This document shows positions 46,470 through 55,334 of a DNA stretch of 64,000 bases, piece after piece. The stretch is from Pseudoalteromonas arctica A 37-1-2. GTDB lineage: Bacteria > Pseudomonadota > Gammaproteobacteria > Enterobacterales > Alteromonadaceae. The position numbers and the translations under genes were made by a program. The stretch lies in contig NZ_CP011025.1 of NCBI RefSeq assembly GCF_000238395.3, positions 3,410,001 to 3,474,000 on the forward strand. The letters are read 5' to 3'. A model generated the notes under the pieces. It was not told the origin of the DNA, made no database searches, and worked only from the letters and a program-made list of their open reading frames with translations. Within the stretch, counting starts at the first letter, position 1. Each line of letters starts with the position of its first letter.

Positions 46470-47753
46470 ATGAATGTTTTAGTCATTGGCAGCGGCGGCC
46501 GCGAACACGCACTTGCGTTTAAAGCCGCTCAAAACACCAAAGTAAATACTGTATTTGTAGCCCCTGGTAATGCAGGTACTGCACTTGAACCAAAACTTGA
46601 AAACGTAGCAATAAACGTTGACGACTTAGAGGGTTTACTTAGTTTTGCACAGCAAAACAAGGTAGAGCTTACTATTGTAGGTCCAGAAATACCGTTAGTA
46701 CTGGGTGTTGTTGATAAGTTTCGTGAACATAACATGGCTATTTTTGGCCCAACGGCAGGCGCAGCCCAGCTTGAAGGCTCTAAATCGTTTACTAAAGATT
46801 TTTTAGCGCGCCACAATATCCCATCAGGCGATTATCAAACGTTTGAACAAATTGACCCAGCCCTAGCTTATTTAAAAGAAAAAGGCGCGCCAATTGTTGT
46901 AAAAGCAGATGGTTTAGCTGCAGGTAAAGGCGTAATTGTAGCAATGACGGAAGCCGATGCCGAAGATGCTATTCGCGATATGCTTGCGGGTAATGCTTTT
47001 GGCGATGCGGGAAGCCGTGTTGTTATTGAAGAATTTTTAGAGGGTGAAGAAGCGTCTTTCATTGTAATGGTTGATGGCAAAAACGTATTACCTTTTGCAA
47101 CAAGCCAAGATCATAAACGTGCATATAATGGTGATGCAGGTCCTAATACTGGCGGCATGGGTGCATATTCACCAGCGCCAGTTGTTACGGATGAAATCCA
47201 CCAGCGTATTATGAACGAAGTGATCTACCCTACGGTAGAAAGCATGGCAAGCGAAGGCCATCCGTACACCGGCTTTTTATACGCAGGTTTGATGATTGAC
47301 GAAACAGGTACCCCTAAAGTAATTGAGTACAACTGTCGCTTTGGCGACCCTGAAACTCAACCAATGATGCTACGTTTACAATCAGACCTAGTTGAATTGA
47401 TTGAAGCTGCTAACCGTGTAGAACTTGATAAAACAACGATTAAGTTTGACCCACGCGCAGCCGTTGGTATTGTACTTGCAGCTAAAGGTTACCCTGGTGA
47501 TTACCCTAAAGGTGATGTAATTTCGGGGCTAAAAGTTGATTACCCTGCGGGTGAAAAAGTGTTTCATGCGGGTACTAAGCAAAGTGGCAATGACGTTGTA
47601 ACCGCAGGCGGTCGCGTATTATGCGCAACAGCACTTGGTAACACTGTTACAGAAGCGCAGCAGCGCGCCTATGAGCTTGTTAAACAAATTAGCTGGGATG
47701 GTATGGAATATCGTACTGATATAGCTTACCGTGCTATTGCACGTGAGCAATAG
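46470..47753 (+). CDS. purD: Phosphoribosylamine-glycine ligase (GAR synthetase)
   Basis: Second step of purine synthesis: ATP-dependent ligation of glycine to phosphoribosylamine. The 427-aa protein (E. coli 429) starts MNVLVIGSGGREHALAFK and has the ATP-grasp region (VKADGLAAGKGV, VIEEFLEGEEASF) and NTGGMGAYSPAP. A terminator follows. Confidence 0.97.
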   Translation: MNVLVIGSGGREHALAFKAAQNTKVNTVFVAPGNAGTALEPKLENVAINVDDLEGLLSFAQQNKVELTIVGPEIPLVLGVVDKFREHNMAIFGPTAGAAQLEGSKSFTKDFLARHNIPSGDYQTFEQIDPALAYLKEKGAPIVVKADGLAAGKGVIVAMTEADAEDAIRDMLAGNAFGDAGSRVVIEEFLEGEEASFIVMVDGKNVLPFATSQDHKRAYNGDAGPNTGGMGAYSPAPVVTDEIHQRIMNEVIYPTVESMASEGHPYTGFLYAGLMIDETGTPKVIEYNCRFGDPETQPMMLRLQSDLVELIEAANRVELDKTTIKFDPRAAVGIVLAAKGYPGDYPKGDVISGLKVDYPAGEKVFHAGTKQSGNDVVTAGGRVLCATALGNTVTEAQQRAYELVKQISWDGMEYRTDIAYRAIAREQ

Positions 47754-47797
47754 CCTGTAATACCTATTCATTGGTATAACCAGTTAATTTAACTACA

Positions 47798-47823
47798 AAA
47801 GCGCAGTTTATCTGCGCTTTTTT
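47798..47823 (+). terminator. Terminator after purD
   Basis: AAAGCGCAG-tttat-CTGCGCTTT followed by TTTT. Confidence 0.85.
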
Positions 47824-47865
47824 AGTGCTACACTAATTAAAAGGTTTTTTAAAAGTAAATTAACG

Positions 47866-50406
47866 TTGGAACTAAGAACTTTACGTTACCATGCAATTGC
47901 TGTTGCCATACTGATATTTATATTTTTTATAATCAGTACATTGGCATCAAACCTTGTCGTGCCTACACGATATACAATTGATAAAACGGCTCCAATGTAC
48001 CTCGATTACGCCTACTATATTGACGAAACCAAAACTAAAACATTCGATACCATCATTAACCAACCTGAATTACTTACTCATCAACCATTTTCAGATGTTC
48101 CATGGAGTTTTAGCCAGCAAAACTATTGGTTGTTTCTTGATTTAGAAAATAAAAGCCTTAACAAGCAAAATGTTGTGGCACATTTTGACAACCCTATGGT
48201 CGATCACCTTACGGTTTATCGCCTCGATAAAAACAACAAACTAATTGAAACATACAAACTCGGCGATAAAGAAGAAGCCCTCTCTTTGTTTGAATACAGC
48301 GTACCGCATATTCGTTTTTTAGTAGAAAGAAAATCGTCACAGCGCCTAGTAATGAAAATAGACACAGTCGGCATAAGTAAAACACCAGTAAACTTATATC
48401 GTGATAAAGAGTTTATTGACTTAGTGCGCTCTCAAACTGGGATCTGGGGTATTTTTGTAGGCGTGCTATTGATGGCTGCGCTTTATAACTTGGTGCTTTA
48501 TTTTGGCATAAAAGACCGTGTTTATTTAATTTATATTGGCTATATCATTAGTGCGTTAACCTTATTGGGTGCAGTGCTTGGTTTTGGATTTTATTTATGG
48601 CCAGTGCAATGGCAGTTATATATTCACGAAAAAGTCATATTTTTTAACTACGCAATATCATTTTTCACTCTCGCCTTTTGTACTATGTTTTTACGCTATC
48701 ACAAGGACAATTGCTGGCGATACAAAATGAGCGTAAAACTGCTTTTGTTTATGTCAGTAATGGCTATAGCTAGTTTATTTATTCCTGAGTACATTGCAGC
48801 CCCGTTGTTTTTTTGTGTAATGGCACTTTTATACGTTGTTTGTATTATTTTAATTTATAACAAGCTACGTAGCGGCTTTAGGTGGGCTAAGTTTTATGTA
48901 CTCTCGTGGATACCGCTGATATTTGGTGCGGTAATACAGCCTATGGAGCTCACCGGCTTTTTGGCTTATAGCTTTACCTCCCGCCATGCCTTTTTAATGG
49001 CTATTTTGTGCGAAGTTATTTTAATGGCAATGGCGTTAGCTGACCGAGTAAGGTATCAGCGCGAACGTGCGCTTTACCATGCCACGCACACACAACAAAC
49101 AAAGTTACTTAATAGCTCCAAGCTAAAACAAGCATTTATGGCGCTACAAAGCCAAAACCGCTCAACAACTTTATGTTTAATAAAAATACGTCACTTTAAT
49201 TCGCTCAATACAATTATTACCTCTTCTCAGGGCTACACACTTATAAAGCATGTAGCCAAAGAGCTTGAATTAGAACTCAGCCATGAACGCGAATTTACAA
49301 ACCTCGAAACAGATTTAAACACCAGCCCACGCTTAGCCGATTTAAGCAGTGGCGTATTTGCCTGTATTTCTACTAAAACACAAAACCAAGAAATGCTAGA
49401 AGCACTACTGACTAAAATAATTAGCAGCCTACCAAAACAATATGAAATTAAAGGGCTAAACCTGCAGCTTAGTTACAGTATAGGTATTAGTAGTGCAGGT
49501 AAGAGTAACGACTTTGAATATTGGTTAAAGCGTGGATATTTAGCGCTTAAAAAAGCAAAAGGTAGCGTTAATCAAGTTGGGTCATCGTCAAACGGTAATA
49601 ATCTAATGATGGACGTTGCTCTAGCCGCTAAGCTGCAACAAGCCATCAAAACAAATCAACTGGCACTTTATTACCAACCTCAAATAAACTTATTAAGTAA
49701 CCACGTAAGTGGTGCTGAAGCTTTATTACGTTGGCCCGACCCAACTTACAGCAACTTATCAATTGAAGAACTAATAATACTTGCTGAGCACACAGGCATT
49801 ATTAACGAGCTAACACTGTGGGTAATAGAGCAAGCCTGTAAAGACATAGTCAAGCTTACAAAAAATGGCTATAACGAGCACACAATTAGCGTAAATTTAA
49901 GCGCTAAAAACTTAACTATAAATAACTTAGCCGAAAAAGTAGAAAATATTTTAATTAAATACCAAGTGCCGGCACAGTTACTTAAATTTGAACTAACCGA
50001 ATCAGCCTTCGTAGATAGCCAAGATGCACTTATAAAGTTAGTTGATGAGCTAACCGCATTAGGTATTAAAGTAGTACTGGATGACTTTGGGACAGGCTAT
50101 GCGTCACTTAGCTACTTAGTCAATTATCACTTTAGTGAACTTAAAATAGATAAGTCATTTGTTTTTGATTTACCTAATAACCCTACTCACCAGGTTATTG
50201 TACAAACAGCCATTGATATGGCGCATAACCTCAATTTATCAATAACAATTGAGGGGGTAGAAACCCAGGAAATCCATCACTTACTCAAAGATATGAACGC
50301 TGACTACGCCCAAGGTTATTTATACGCAAAAGCACTGCCTTACACCGACTATTTACACTTCTTAAAAAGCCAATATAGCTTAAAAATGTTAGACTCCTCT
50401 TTTTAA
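47866..50406 (+). CDS. Membrane c-di-GMP phosphodiesterase: 7TM-DISM sensor, degenerate GGDEF, EAL
   Basis: The 846-aa protein has a transmembrane segment (about 10-28), a periplasmic 7TMR-DISMED2-type domain (about 40-180), a seven-helix DISM membrane region (about 190-395), a GGDEF-like domain (about 425-570) and an EAL domain (about 590-835). The GGDEF signature is lost (SSGVF at about 494-498), so cyclase activity is unlikely. The EAL residues are kept: EALLRW (Glu618), SVNLSAKNL, ELTES, DDFGTGY (Asp739-740), KIDKSF and EGVET, so it should hydrolyse c-di-GMP. The start is a TTG at 47866 without a clear ribosome site. DISM domains usually sense carbohydrate or small ligands. Confidence 0.88.
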   Translation: MELRTLRYHAIAVAILIFIFFIISTLASNLVVPTRYTIDKTAPMYLDYAYYIDETKTKTFDTIINQPELLTHQPFSDVPWSFSQQNYWLFLDLENKSLNKQNVVAHFDNPMVDHLTVYRLDKNNKLIETYKLGDKEEALSLFEYSVPHIRFLVERKSSQRLVMKIDTVGISKTPVNLYRDKEFIDLVRSQTGIWGIFVGVLLMAALYNLVLYFGIKDRVYLIYIGYIISALTLLGAVLGFGFYLWPVQWQLYIHEKVIFFNYAISFFTLAFCTMFLRYHKDNCWRYKMSVKLLLFMSVMAIASLFIPEYIAAPLFFCVMALLYVVCIILIYNKLRSGFRWAKFYVLSWIPLIFGAVIQPMELTGFLAYSFTSRHAFLMAILCEVILMAMALADRVRYQRERALYHATHTQQTKLLNSSKLKQAFMALQSQNRSTTLCLIKIRHFNSLNTIITSSQGYTLIKHVAKELELELSHEREFTNLETDLNTSPRLADLSSGVFACISTKTQNQEMLEALLTKIISSLPKQYEIKGLNLQLSYSIGISSAGKSNDFEYWLKRGYLALKKAKGSVNQVGSSSNGNNLMMDVALAAKLQQAIKTNQLALYYQPQINLLSNHVSGAEALLRWPDPTYSNLSIEELIILAEHTGIINELTLWVIEQACKDIVKLTKNGYNEHTISVNLSAKNLTINNLAEKVENILIKYQVPAQLLKFELTESAFVDSQDALIKLVDELTALGIKVVLDDFGTGYASLSYLVNYHFSELKIDKSFVFDLPNNPTHQVIVQTAIDMAHNLNLSITIEGVETQEIHHLLKDMNADYAQGYLYAKALPYTDYLHFLKSQYSLKMLDSSF

Positions 50407-50428
50407 CATCTTTAGGGGCCAAGTAAAG

Positions 50429-51238
50429 ATGCAAGGCACACTGCGTAAATTAAAATCGAGCTTAACCGAACCAGTACAATATCACTTACCTGTAGGTGAA
50501 CACCTAGTAGACTTAAATGCATTTATAGGTAAGGAGCTTACGCTTACCTTTAGTGGCACTATTTTATGTTCTAACTGCGGTAAAAAAACCAAAAAAAGCT
50601 ATTCTCAAGGTCACTGTTTTGTATGCATGCGCAAGCTCGCTAGTTGCGATATGTGTATTATGAAACCAGAAACCTGCCACTACGACCAAGGCACGTGCCG
50701 AGAGCCACAGTGGGGTGAAGAAAACTGCATGATTCCGCACTATGTATATCTCGCTAACACCTCTGGGTTAAAAGTAGGTATTACCCGCCACACACAAATA
50801 CCGACTCGTTGGGTTGATCAAGGCGCGACTCAGGCATTACCTATTTTTAAAGTGCAAACTCGCCTGCAATCAGGTTTAGTGGAAGTTGCATTGGCTGAAT
50901 TTATTGCCGATAAAACGAATTGGCGCAATATGCTAAAAGGTCAAAACGAAGCAATTGACTTAAAAGCAGCTGCAGCCGAGCTGATCCCACAAATTAGTGA
51001 AAAGCTAAACGAGCTCAGTGAATTATTTGGCGCAACAGCAATAGAACAACTTGATGAAGATGTAGTTGATTTAAACTTTCCAGTAACCGAATACCCAACA
51101 AAAATCAGCTCATTTAACTTTGATAAAGACCCTGTTGTAAGTGGTGTTTTACAAGGTATTAAAGGCCAGTACTTAATTTTTGAAAAAGGCGTTATTAATA
51201 TTCGTAAATTTACGTCTTATGAAGTAACCGTAGGTTAA
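50429..51238 (+). CDS. DUF2797 protein with zinc-binding cysteines and a GIY-YIG-like segment
   Basis: The 269-aa cytoplasmic protein has a cysteine-rich region (CSNCGKKTKKSYSQGHCFVC, then CDMC...C...C, about 47-95) likely to bind zinc. It is followed by HYVYLANTSGLKVGITRHTQ, which resembles the start of a GIY-YIG nuclease-like fold. No signal peptide is seen. It begins 22 nt after the phosphodiesterase gene and 6 nt before a small unknown gene. The family function is not known to me; a nucleic-acid role is only suggested by the motifs. Confidence 0.75.
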   Translation: MQGTLRKLKSSLTEPVQYHLPVGEHLVDLNAFIGKELTLTFSGTILCSNCGKKTKKSYSQGHCFVCMRKLASCDMCIMKPETCHYDQGTCREPQWGEENCMIPHYVYLANTSGLKVGITRHTQIPTRWVDQGATQALPIFKVQTRLQSGLVEVALAEFIADKTNWRNMLKGQNEAIDLKAAAAELIPQISEKLNELSELFGATAIEQLDEDVVDLNFPVTEYPTKISSFNFDKDPVVSGVLQGIKGQYLIFEKGVINIRKFTSYEVTVG

Positions 51239-51244
51239 CGGGCT

Positions 51245-51538
51245 ATGTTAAACAGCTATCCACAGTTATTGGTTATTTATAATGAGCTTGAGATAGCCCA
51301 TAACCAACAAGAGCAACAAGAGTGCTTACACAGCGTTATGCAAAGTGAACTAAGCGATGTGCGAGTACTTAATAAGCAAGGTGACTACCTTAATTTACAA
51401 GGCACTGCTTGCCCTGAATTGAATGGCGAGCAACTAGCACAGCTTGTTACAGCTTACTTATTAAATGAAGGACAATGCTGCCTTGGTAAAATCAAAACCC
51501 TAAGCACAGCCCAGGCGTTTGATTTATTAGGGCTATAA
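51245..51538 (+). CDS. Conserved small protein of unknown function
   Basis: 97 aa, acidic and mostly helical by composition, with no membrane segment; Cys residues are scattered (including QCCLGK). I do not recognise it. It starts 6 nt after the DUF2797 gene and is probably translated from the same mRNA. It ends convergently with the histone-deacetylase-like gene, 13 nt away. Confidence 0.6.
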   Translation: MLNSYPQLLVIYNELEIAHNQQEQQECLHSVMQSELSDVRVLNKQGDYLNLQGTACPELNGEQLAQLVTAYLLNEGQCCLGKIKTLSTAQAFDLLGL

Positions 51539-51551
51539 GCACTCTCTTTAT

Positions 51552-52469
51552 TTAGATATCAGTAAGCACTTTTATATGCGCTACAGCACTGCGACCTAAA
51601 GCTGATAGCGCATAGCCACCTTCTAAATACGAAATAACACCTTTGCAGCCGCCCTCTTTAGCAACACCACATAGTTGCTCGGTAAGCCAAATGTAGTCAT
51701 CCTCTACAAACTTTAAGCTCGCCATATCATCTTCTAGGTGTGCATCAAACCCTGCGCTTATAAAAAGTAATTCAGGCTTAAACGCTTTTAATTTTGGTAA
51801 CCATTGCCCAGTAAATACCTCTTTTAGGTCATCGCCATTGCTGGCAATTGGCAAAGGAGAATTAACTATATGGCTATTATTTTTAACCGCTGTATTTGGG
51901 TAAAACGGATACTGAAATAACGAACAAAGCAGTACGTTTTCGTCATCAATAAAAATGTCTTGTGTGCCATTACCATGGTGTACATCAAAGTCAGCAATCG
52001 CAATCCGCTTAATCCCTTTGCTTTGTGCGTACTTAACGGCAATAGCTAAGTTATTAAACACACAAAACCCAGATGATGAATCTTTATTAGCATGATGCCC
52101 TGGCGGGCGTACTGAGCAAAAAGCAGCATCGAGTTTATCGGCAAGTATTTCATCAACAGCTAACAACCCGGCACCTACTGCCCGCTCAATCGCTTTAAAC
52201 GAATCGGGGCACAACCACGTATCGCCATCTAAATTAGCGAGTCCTTCGGTTGGTAGTGTAGTTTCTACGTGTTTAACTAAAGCCTCATCGTGAGCAAGTA
52301 AATAATGCTCACGCTCGGCCTTAGGTGCCTGCAGGTGTGTTAAGCCAACATCTACACCGCTGGCTAATAACCTGTCGGTAATTGCATCTAAGCGCTCTGG
52401 GCACTCAGGATGGTCGTCTATCATTTTATGTTTACGGCAATGAGGGTGTGAAATAACTGCAGTACGCAT
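51552..52469 (-). CDS. Histone-deacetylase-superfamily zinc amidohydrolase
   Basis: The 305-aa protein has the class II HDAC/AcuC fold: HPECPERLDAI, SVRPPGHHA (active-site His pair), ADFDVHHGNGTQ (zinc Asp and His), SAGFDAH (second zinc Asp) and YLEGGY. All catalytic positions look intact. In bacteria such enzymes deacetylate acetylpolyamines, acetylated proteins or small molecules; the substrate here is unknown. It is downstream of the serine hydrolase gene on the same strand. Confidence 0.88.
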   Translation of the reverse strand: MRTAVISHPHCRKHKMIDDHPECPERLDAITDRLLASGVDVGLTHLQAPKAEREHYLLAHDEALVKHVETTLPTEGLANLDGDTWLCPDSFKAIERAVGAGLLAVDEILADKLDAAFCSVRPPGHHANKDSSSGFCVFNNLAIAVKYAQSKGIKRIAIADFDVHHGNGTQDIFIDDENVLLCSLFQYPFYPNTAVKNNSHIVNSPLPIASNGDDLKEVFTGQWLPKLKAFKPELLFISAGFDAHLEDDMASLKFVEDDYIWLTEQLCGVAKEGGCKGVISYLEGGYALSALGRSAVAHIKVLTDI

Positions 52470-52510
52470 AAAATGCTCCTAGCCAAAGTAAATTGAGTGT
52501 TTAATATAAC

Positions 52511-52532
52511 AAAGCCACCTAATGGTGGCTTT
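52511..52532 (-). terminator. Hairpin between the serine hydrolase and HDAC-like genes
   Basis: AAAGCCACC-taat-GGTGGCTTT. The T run is short in both directions, so it is a weak terminator. Confidence 0.5.
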
Positions 52533-52547
52533 GCGACTTTGGTGTAT

Positions 52548-52592
52548 ATCGACACTTTAAATATCGACACTTTAAATATCGATACCTTGAAT
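52548..52592. repeat. Three tandem 15-bp repeats
   Basis: Two exact copies of ATCGACACTTTAAAT and a third with three changes (ATCGATACCTTGAAT), just past the 3' end of the serine hydrolase gene. Confidence 0.8.
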
Positions 52593-52606
52593 ATCAATGT
52601 TATTAG

Positions 52607-54148
52607 CTATTTTGCTTTTAAATGTAGGTTTCTAAAATCAAAGCTAAAGTCGGTAACTTGTGTTGATACTGCACGCATTTTAGCGCTGTTTACACGGTTT
52701 TGTGAGCTCATTTCAAAACGAATAAACGCATCCGCCTCAAGTAGCTTTTCATCCCACTTAACTATAAATGTATTTCCAGTGTAATGCTCAAGTGTCCCCT
52801 TTAAGCGCTTAGTATGCGTAAAATCAATATGCAATTTACTATCAAGTTGTTCAATAATTACATCGCCATACCAATCATCGTGTAATGTACCGGTGTAATT
52901 AATGTTTGGTAATTGTGGTTGGTAGTCAGCGGGGGCTTCTGGTTTTGCATTAGCGTACGCCTGTTGTTTACCTTCAAAATGACTTTTAGCTAAATCCTCT
53001 ACCCAGTCTTTATCTTCGAGCTCAAGTGCATCTTCAAGTACTTCATGGGTTACTGCCGAAAGTGCACCGAAAGCTTGTTGATTAGATAAAATAACAATAC
53101 CGAGTTTTTTCTCAGGCAATAAAGTAACTTGCGATACCATCCCTAAAATACCACCGCCATGACCTAGCTTTTTAAAGCCGTGGTAGTCTTCAATACTCCA
53201 ACCTAACCCATAACCCCTAAACTGCTGATGATACGATTCAAACGCACTTTTAGACGCCATAGACGTAATATGTGGGTGCCACATTTGCGCTTGTTGCTTT
53301 TCGCTAAACAGCTGCTCGCCACTTGGCATTTTACCGCCTGCTAATTGCGTACGAAGCCATTGGCTCATATCGCTTACACTTGAAGCAATGGCACCTGCAC
53401 CTCTAAAATCTTCTAAGTAATTCACAAAAAATGGATGAAGCGTGCCATCCATAGGAATATGACCTGTCGCCCAGTTTTTATTACTTTTTGGAATACGTGA
53501 AAATCCCGCGCGTGAGTTATCCATGTGCAGCGGCTGTAATATATTTTTTTCGATGTAATCGTTCCAGCTGATACCCGACACACGTGCAACCACCTCACCA
53601 GCGGTAACAAACATCAAGTTGTTATAAGCGTATTTACTACGAAAACTGCTCGCTGGTTTTAAATACTGTAATCCCGCTAAAATTTCATCAACTGACTTAT
53701 CGGTACTTGGCCAAATCATTAAATCGCCCTGCCCTAGCCCCAGCCCACTGCGGTGACTTAATAAATCACGAATACGCATTTCGCGTGTTACGTATGAGTC
53801 GTATAATCTAAACTCTGGTAAATGATCAATTACGCGGTCATCCCAGCTTAACTTCCCCTCATCAACCAACTTGGCTAGCGCTGCTGTTGTAAACGCTTTC
53901 GTGTTTGAAGCAATACCAAACAAGGTGTCTTTGTTTACTTTTTTGTTGGTATCGAGATTAGTTACACCAAAGCCTTTAGCAAATATTACTTTATCGTTTT
54001 CAACAATGGCGACTGCCATACCGGGTACGTCAAAACGTGCCATTGACGCTTTAATAATGTCATCAATTTTGTTGGTATCAACTTGTGCCCAGCTACTAAA
54101 CGTAGTGCCTGCTAGTAGTGCAATTGCGGCAAGTTTGGTTAATTTCAT
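52607..54148 (-). CDS. Exported serine hydrolase, beta-lactamase class C-like fold
   Basis: The 513-aa protein has a signal peptide (cleavage near SWA-QV) and a penicillin-binding/class C catalytic domain: SxxK motif ASNTKAF, a Tyr-x-Asn motif in YAYNNL, and GHGGG in place of KTG. A C-terminal DUF3471-type beta domain (about 400-513) follows. This combination is typical of peptidases or esterases of the family rather than resistance beta-lactamases. It is first in a run of minus-strand genes reaching the HDAC-like gene. Confidence 0.85.
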   Translation of the reverse strand: MKLTKLAAIALLAGTTFSSWAQVDTNKIDDIIKASMARFDVPGMAVAIVENDKVIFAKGFGVTNLDTNKKVNKDTLFGIASNTKAFTTAALAKLVDEGKLSWDDRVIDHLPEFRLYDSYVTREMRIRDLLSHRSGLGLGQGDLMIWPSTDKSVDEILAGLQYLKPASSFRSKYAYNNLMFVTAGEVVARVSGISWNDYIEKNILQPLHMDNSRAGFSRIPKSNKNWATGHIPMDGTLHPFFVNYLEDFRGAGAIASSVSDMSQWLRTQLAGGKMPSGEQLFSEKQQAQMWHPHITSMASKSAFESYHQQFRGYGLGWSIEDYHGFKKLGHGGGILGMVSQVTLLPEKKLGIVILSNQQAFGALSAVTHEVLEDALELEDKDWVEDLAKSHFEGKQQAYANAKPEAPADYQPQLPNINYTGTLHDDWYGDVIIEQLDSKLHIDFTHTKRLKGTLEHYTGNTFIVKWDEKLLEADAFIRFEMSSQNRVNSAKMRAVSTQVTDFSFDFRNLHLKAK

Positions 54149-54163
54149 ATCAATCCTATTTTA

Positions 54164-54658
54164 TTATTTTTGATGAACTGCAAATTCAATTGCTGCGCGC
54201 TCTTGATTGGTATCGCTTTTTTGTGCGCGATTTAATATCGCATCACTGTATTCTTTTGGTACGCCCGCTTCAAGTGATCCGCGATGAACGTGTTTTATGT
54301 ACCAATCGTATGGGAGTACATCGCTGTCATGGGTATTAGCTATATAACAATGTGCAGTTACAGTCTCACCCGTTAGAAGCGTTGGGGCTATATCTACGCA
54401 GTCGTAACCTACGCCCTCAATACCATCTAAAATAACTTTTTCATCTTCATTAAGCTCATAAATAATGCCGTAAACCAGCGCGCCTTCTTTATCGCTTGGG
54501 CAAATACTGCATTTGCCAGAGCCATCTTTAAATAGCATATCAAAAGTTAGCTCGTAACCTTTAAGTACCGCTGTTCCTACACGCTTTACATTAGGTAAGC
54601 GCGCTAACAAACGATTAGATGACATATTAGAGCCAAACGAAAAATTATATAACGGCAT
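54164..54658 (-). CDS. Gamma-glutamylcyclotransferase-like protein
   Basis: The 164-aa protein starts YNFSFGSNMSSNRLLAR, the glycine-rich GGCT loop (usually YGSN), and has a likely catalytic Glu in LDGIEGVGYDC. A role in gamma-glutamyl peptide breakdown is probable but the substrate is not evident. It lies 15 nt upstream of the serine hydrolase gene and 26 nt downstream of the LysE-type gene. Confidence 0.82.
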   Translation of the reverse strand: MPLYNFSFGSNMSSNRLLARLPNVKRVGTAVLKGYELTFDMLFKDGSGKCSICPSDKEGALVYGIIYELNEDEKVILDGIEGVGYDCVDIAPTLLTGETVTAHCYIANTHDSDVLPYDWYIKHVHRGSLEAGVPKEYSDAILNRAQKSDTNQERAAIEFAVHQK

Positions 54659-54684
54659 TTTATCTCCTGTACTTTTTAAATAAG

Positions 54685-55323
54685 TTAAATAACAACACGT
54701 ACTGCAAGGGCAATTAAAATAACGCCAATTCCACGGTCAAACCAATAACCGCGTTGTTGGAAAAAACCCCTTACATTATTTCTGGAAAGTATTATTGAAA
54801 GCATTGAAAACCACGCCCAAGTAGCCAATGCCATGTACACACCGTAACCGACCTGTACGCTAGTCGGTGTTGTTGGGCTAATCACGAGTGTAAATAACGA
54901 CATAAAAAATAACGTGGCTTTTGGGTTTAATGCATTTGTGAAAAAGCCGCGCCTAAAAGCAAGCCAAACGGATTCTTCTTGGACGGTTTTGTTTTCAACA
55001 TCTTTTGCAGCCTCGCCTTCATTACTTGCTGGAGGTTTTGCAGCTCTGAGTGCTTGTACGCCTAAATAAGCTAAATATGCACCGGCAAGATACTTAAGTG
55101 CCATAAATAAGCTAGGCGATTGCGTTAAAATAAGCGCAACACCTAAAACGCAATAGGCAACGTGCAGTAAAATAGCAGCGCCAACACCGGCGCTTGTCCA
55201 CAATGCATTGCGCCTACCTTGCTGCACGCTTTGCTTAAGTACTACGGCAAAGTCAGGCCCGGGGCTTGCTACTGCAAAAAAATGAGCAATAACAATCAGT
55301 AAAAATTCATCTAAGTATTCCAC
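54685..55323 (-). CDS. LysE/RhtB-family exporter
   Basis: The 212-aa inner-membrane protein has about six hydrophobic helices and the family start FFAVASPGPDFAVVLKQS, followed by GRRNALWTSAGVGAA. These proteins export amino acids or related small molecules; the substrate is unknown. A hydrophilic loop near residues 100-118 is longer than usual. It follows the next upstream gene by 11 nt. Confidence 0.88.
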   Translation of the reverse strand: MEYLDEFLLIVIAHFFAVASPGPDFAVVLKQSVQQGRRNALWTSAGVGAAILLHVAYCVLGVALILTQSPSLFMALKYLAGAYLAYLGVQALRAAKPPASNEGEAAKDVENKTVQEESVWLAFRRGFFTNALNPKATLFFMSLFTLVISPTTPTSVQVGYGVYMALATWAWFSMLSIILSRNNVRGFFQQRGYWFDRGIGVILIALAVRVVI

Positions 55324-55334
55324 GCAGGTCCTTG

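Noticed and set aside
52607..54148. Calling this gene an AmpC beta-lactamase, given ampD/ampE in the same window.
   Set aside because: GHGGG replaces KTG and a C-terminal DUF3471-type domain is present; it is 45 kb from ampDE and no ampR is seen.
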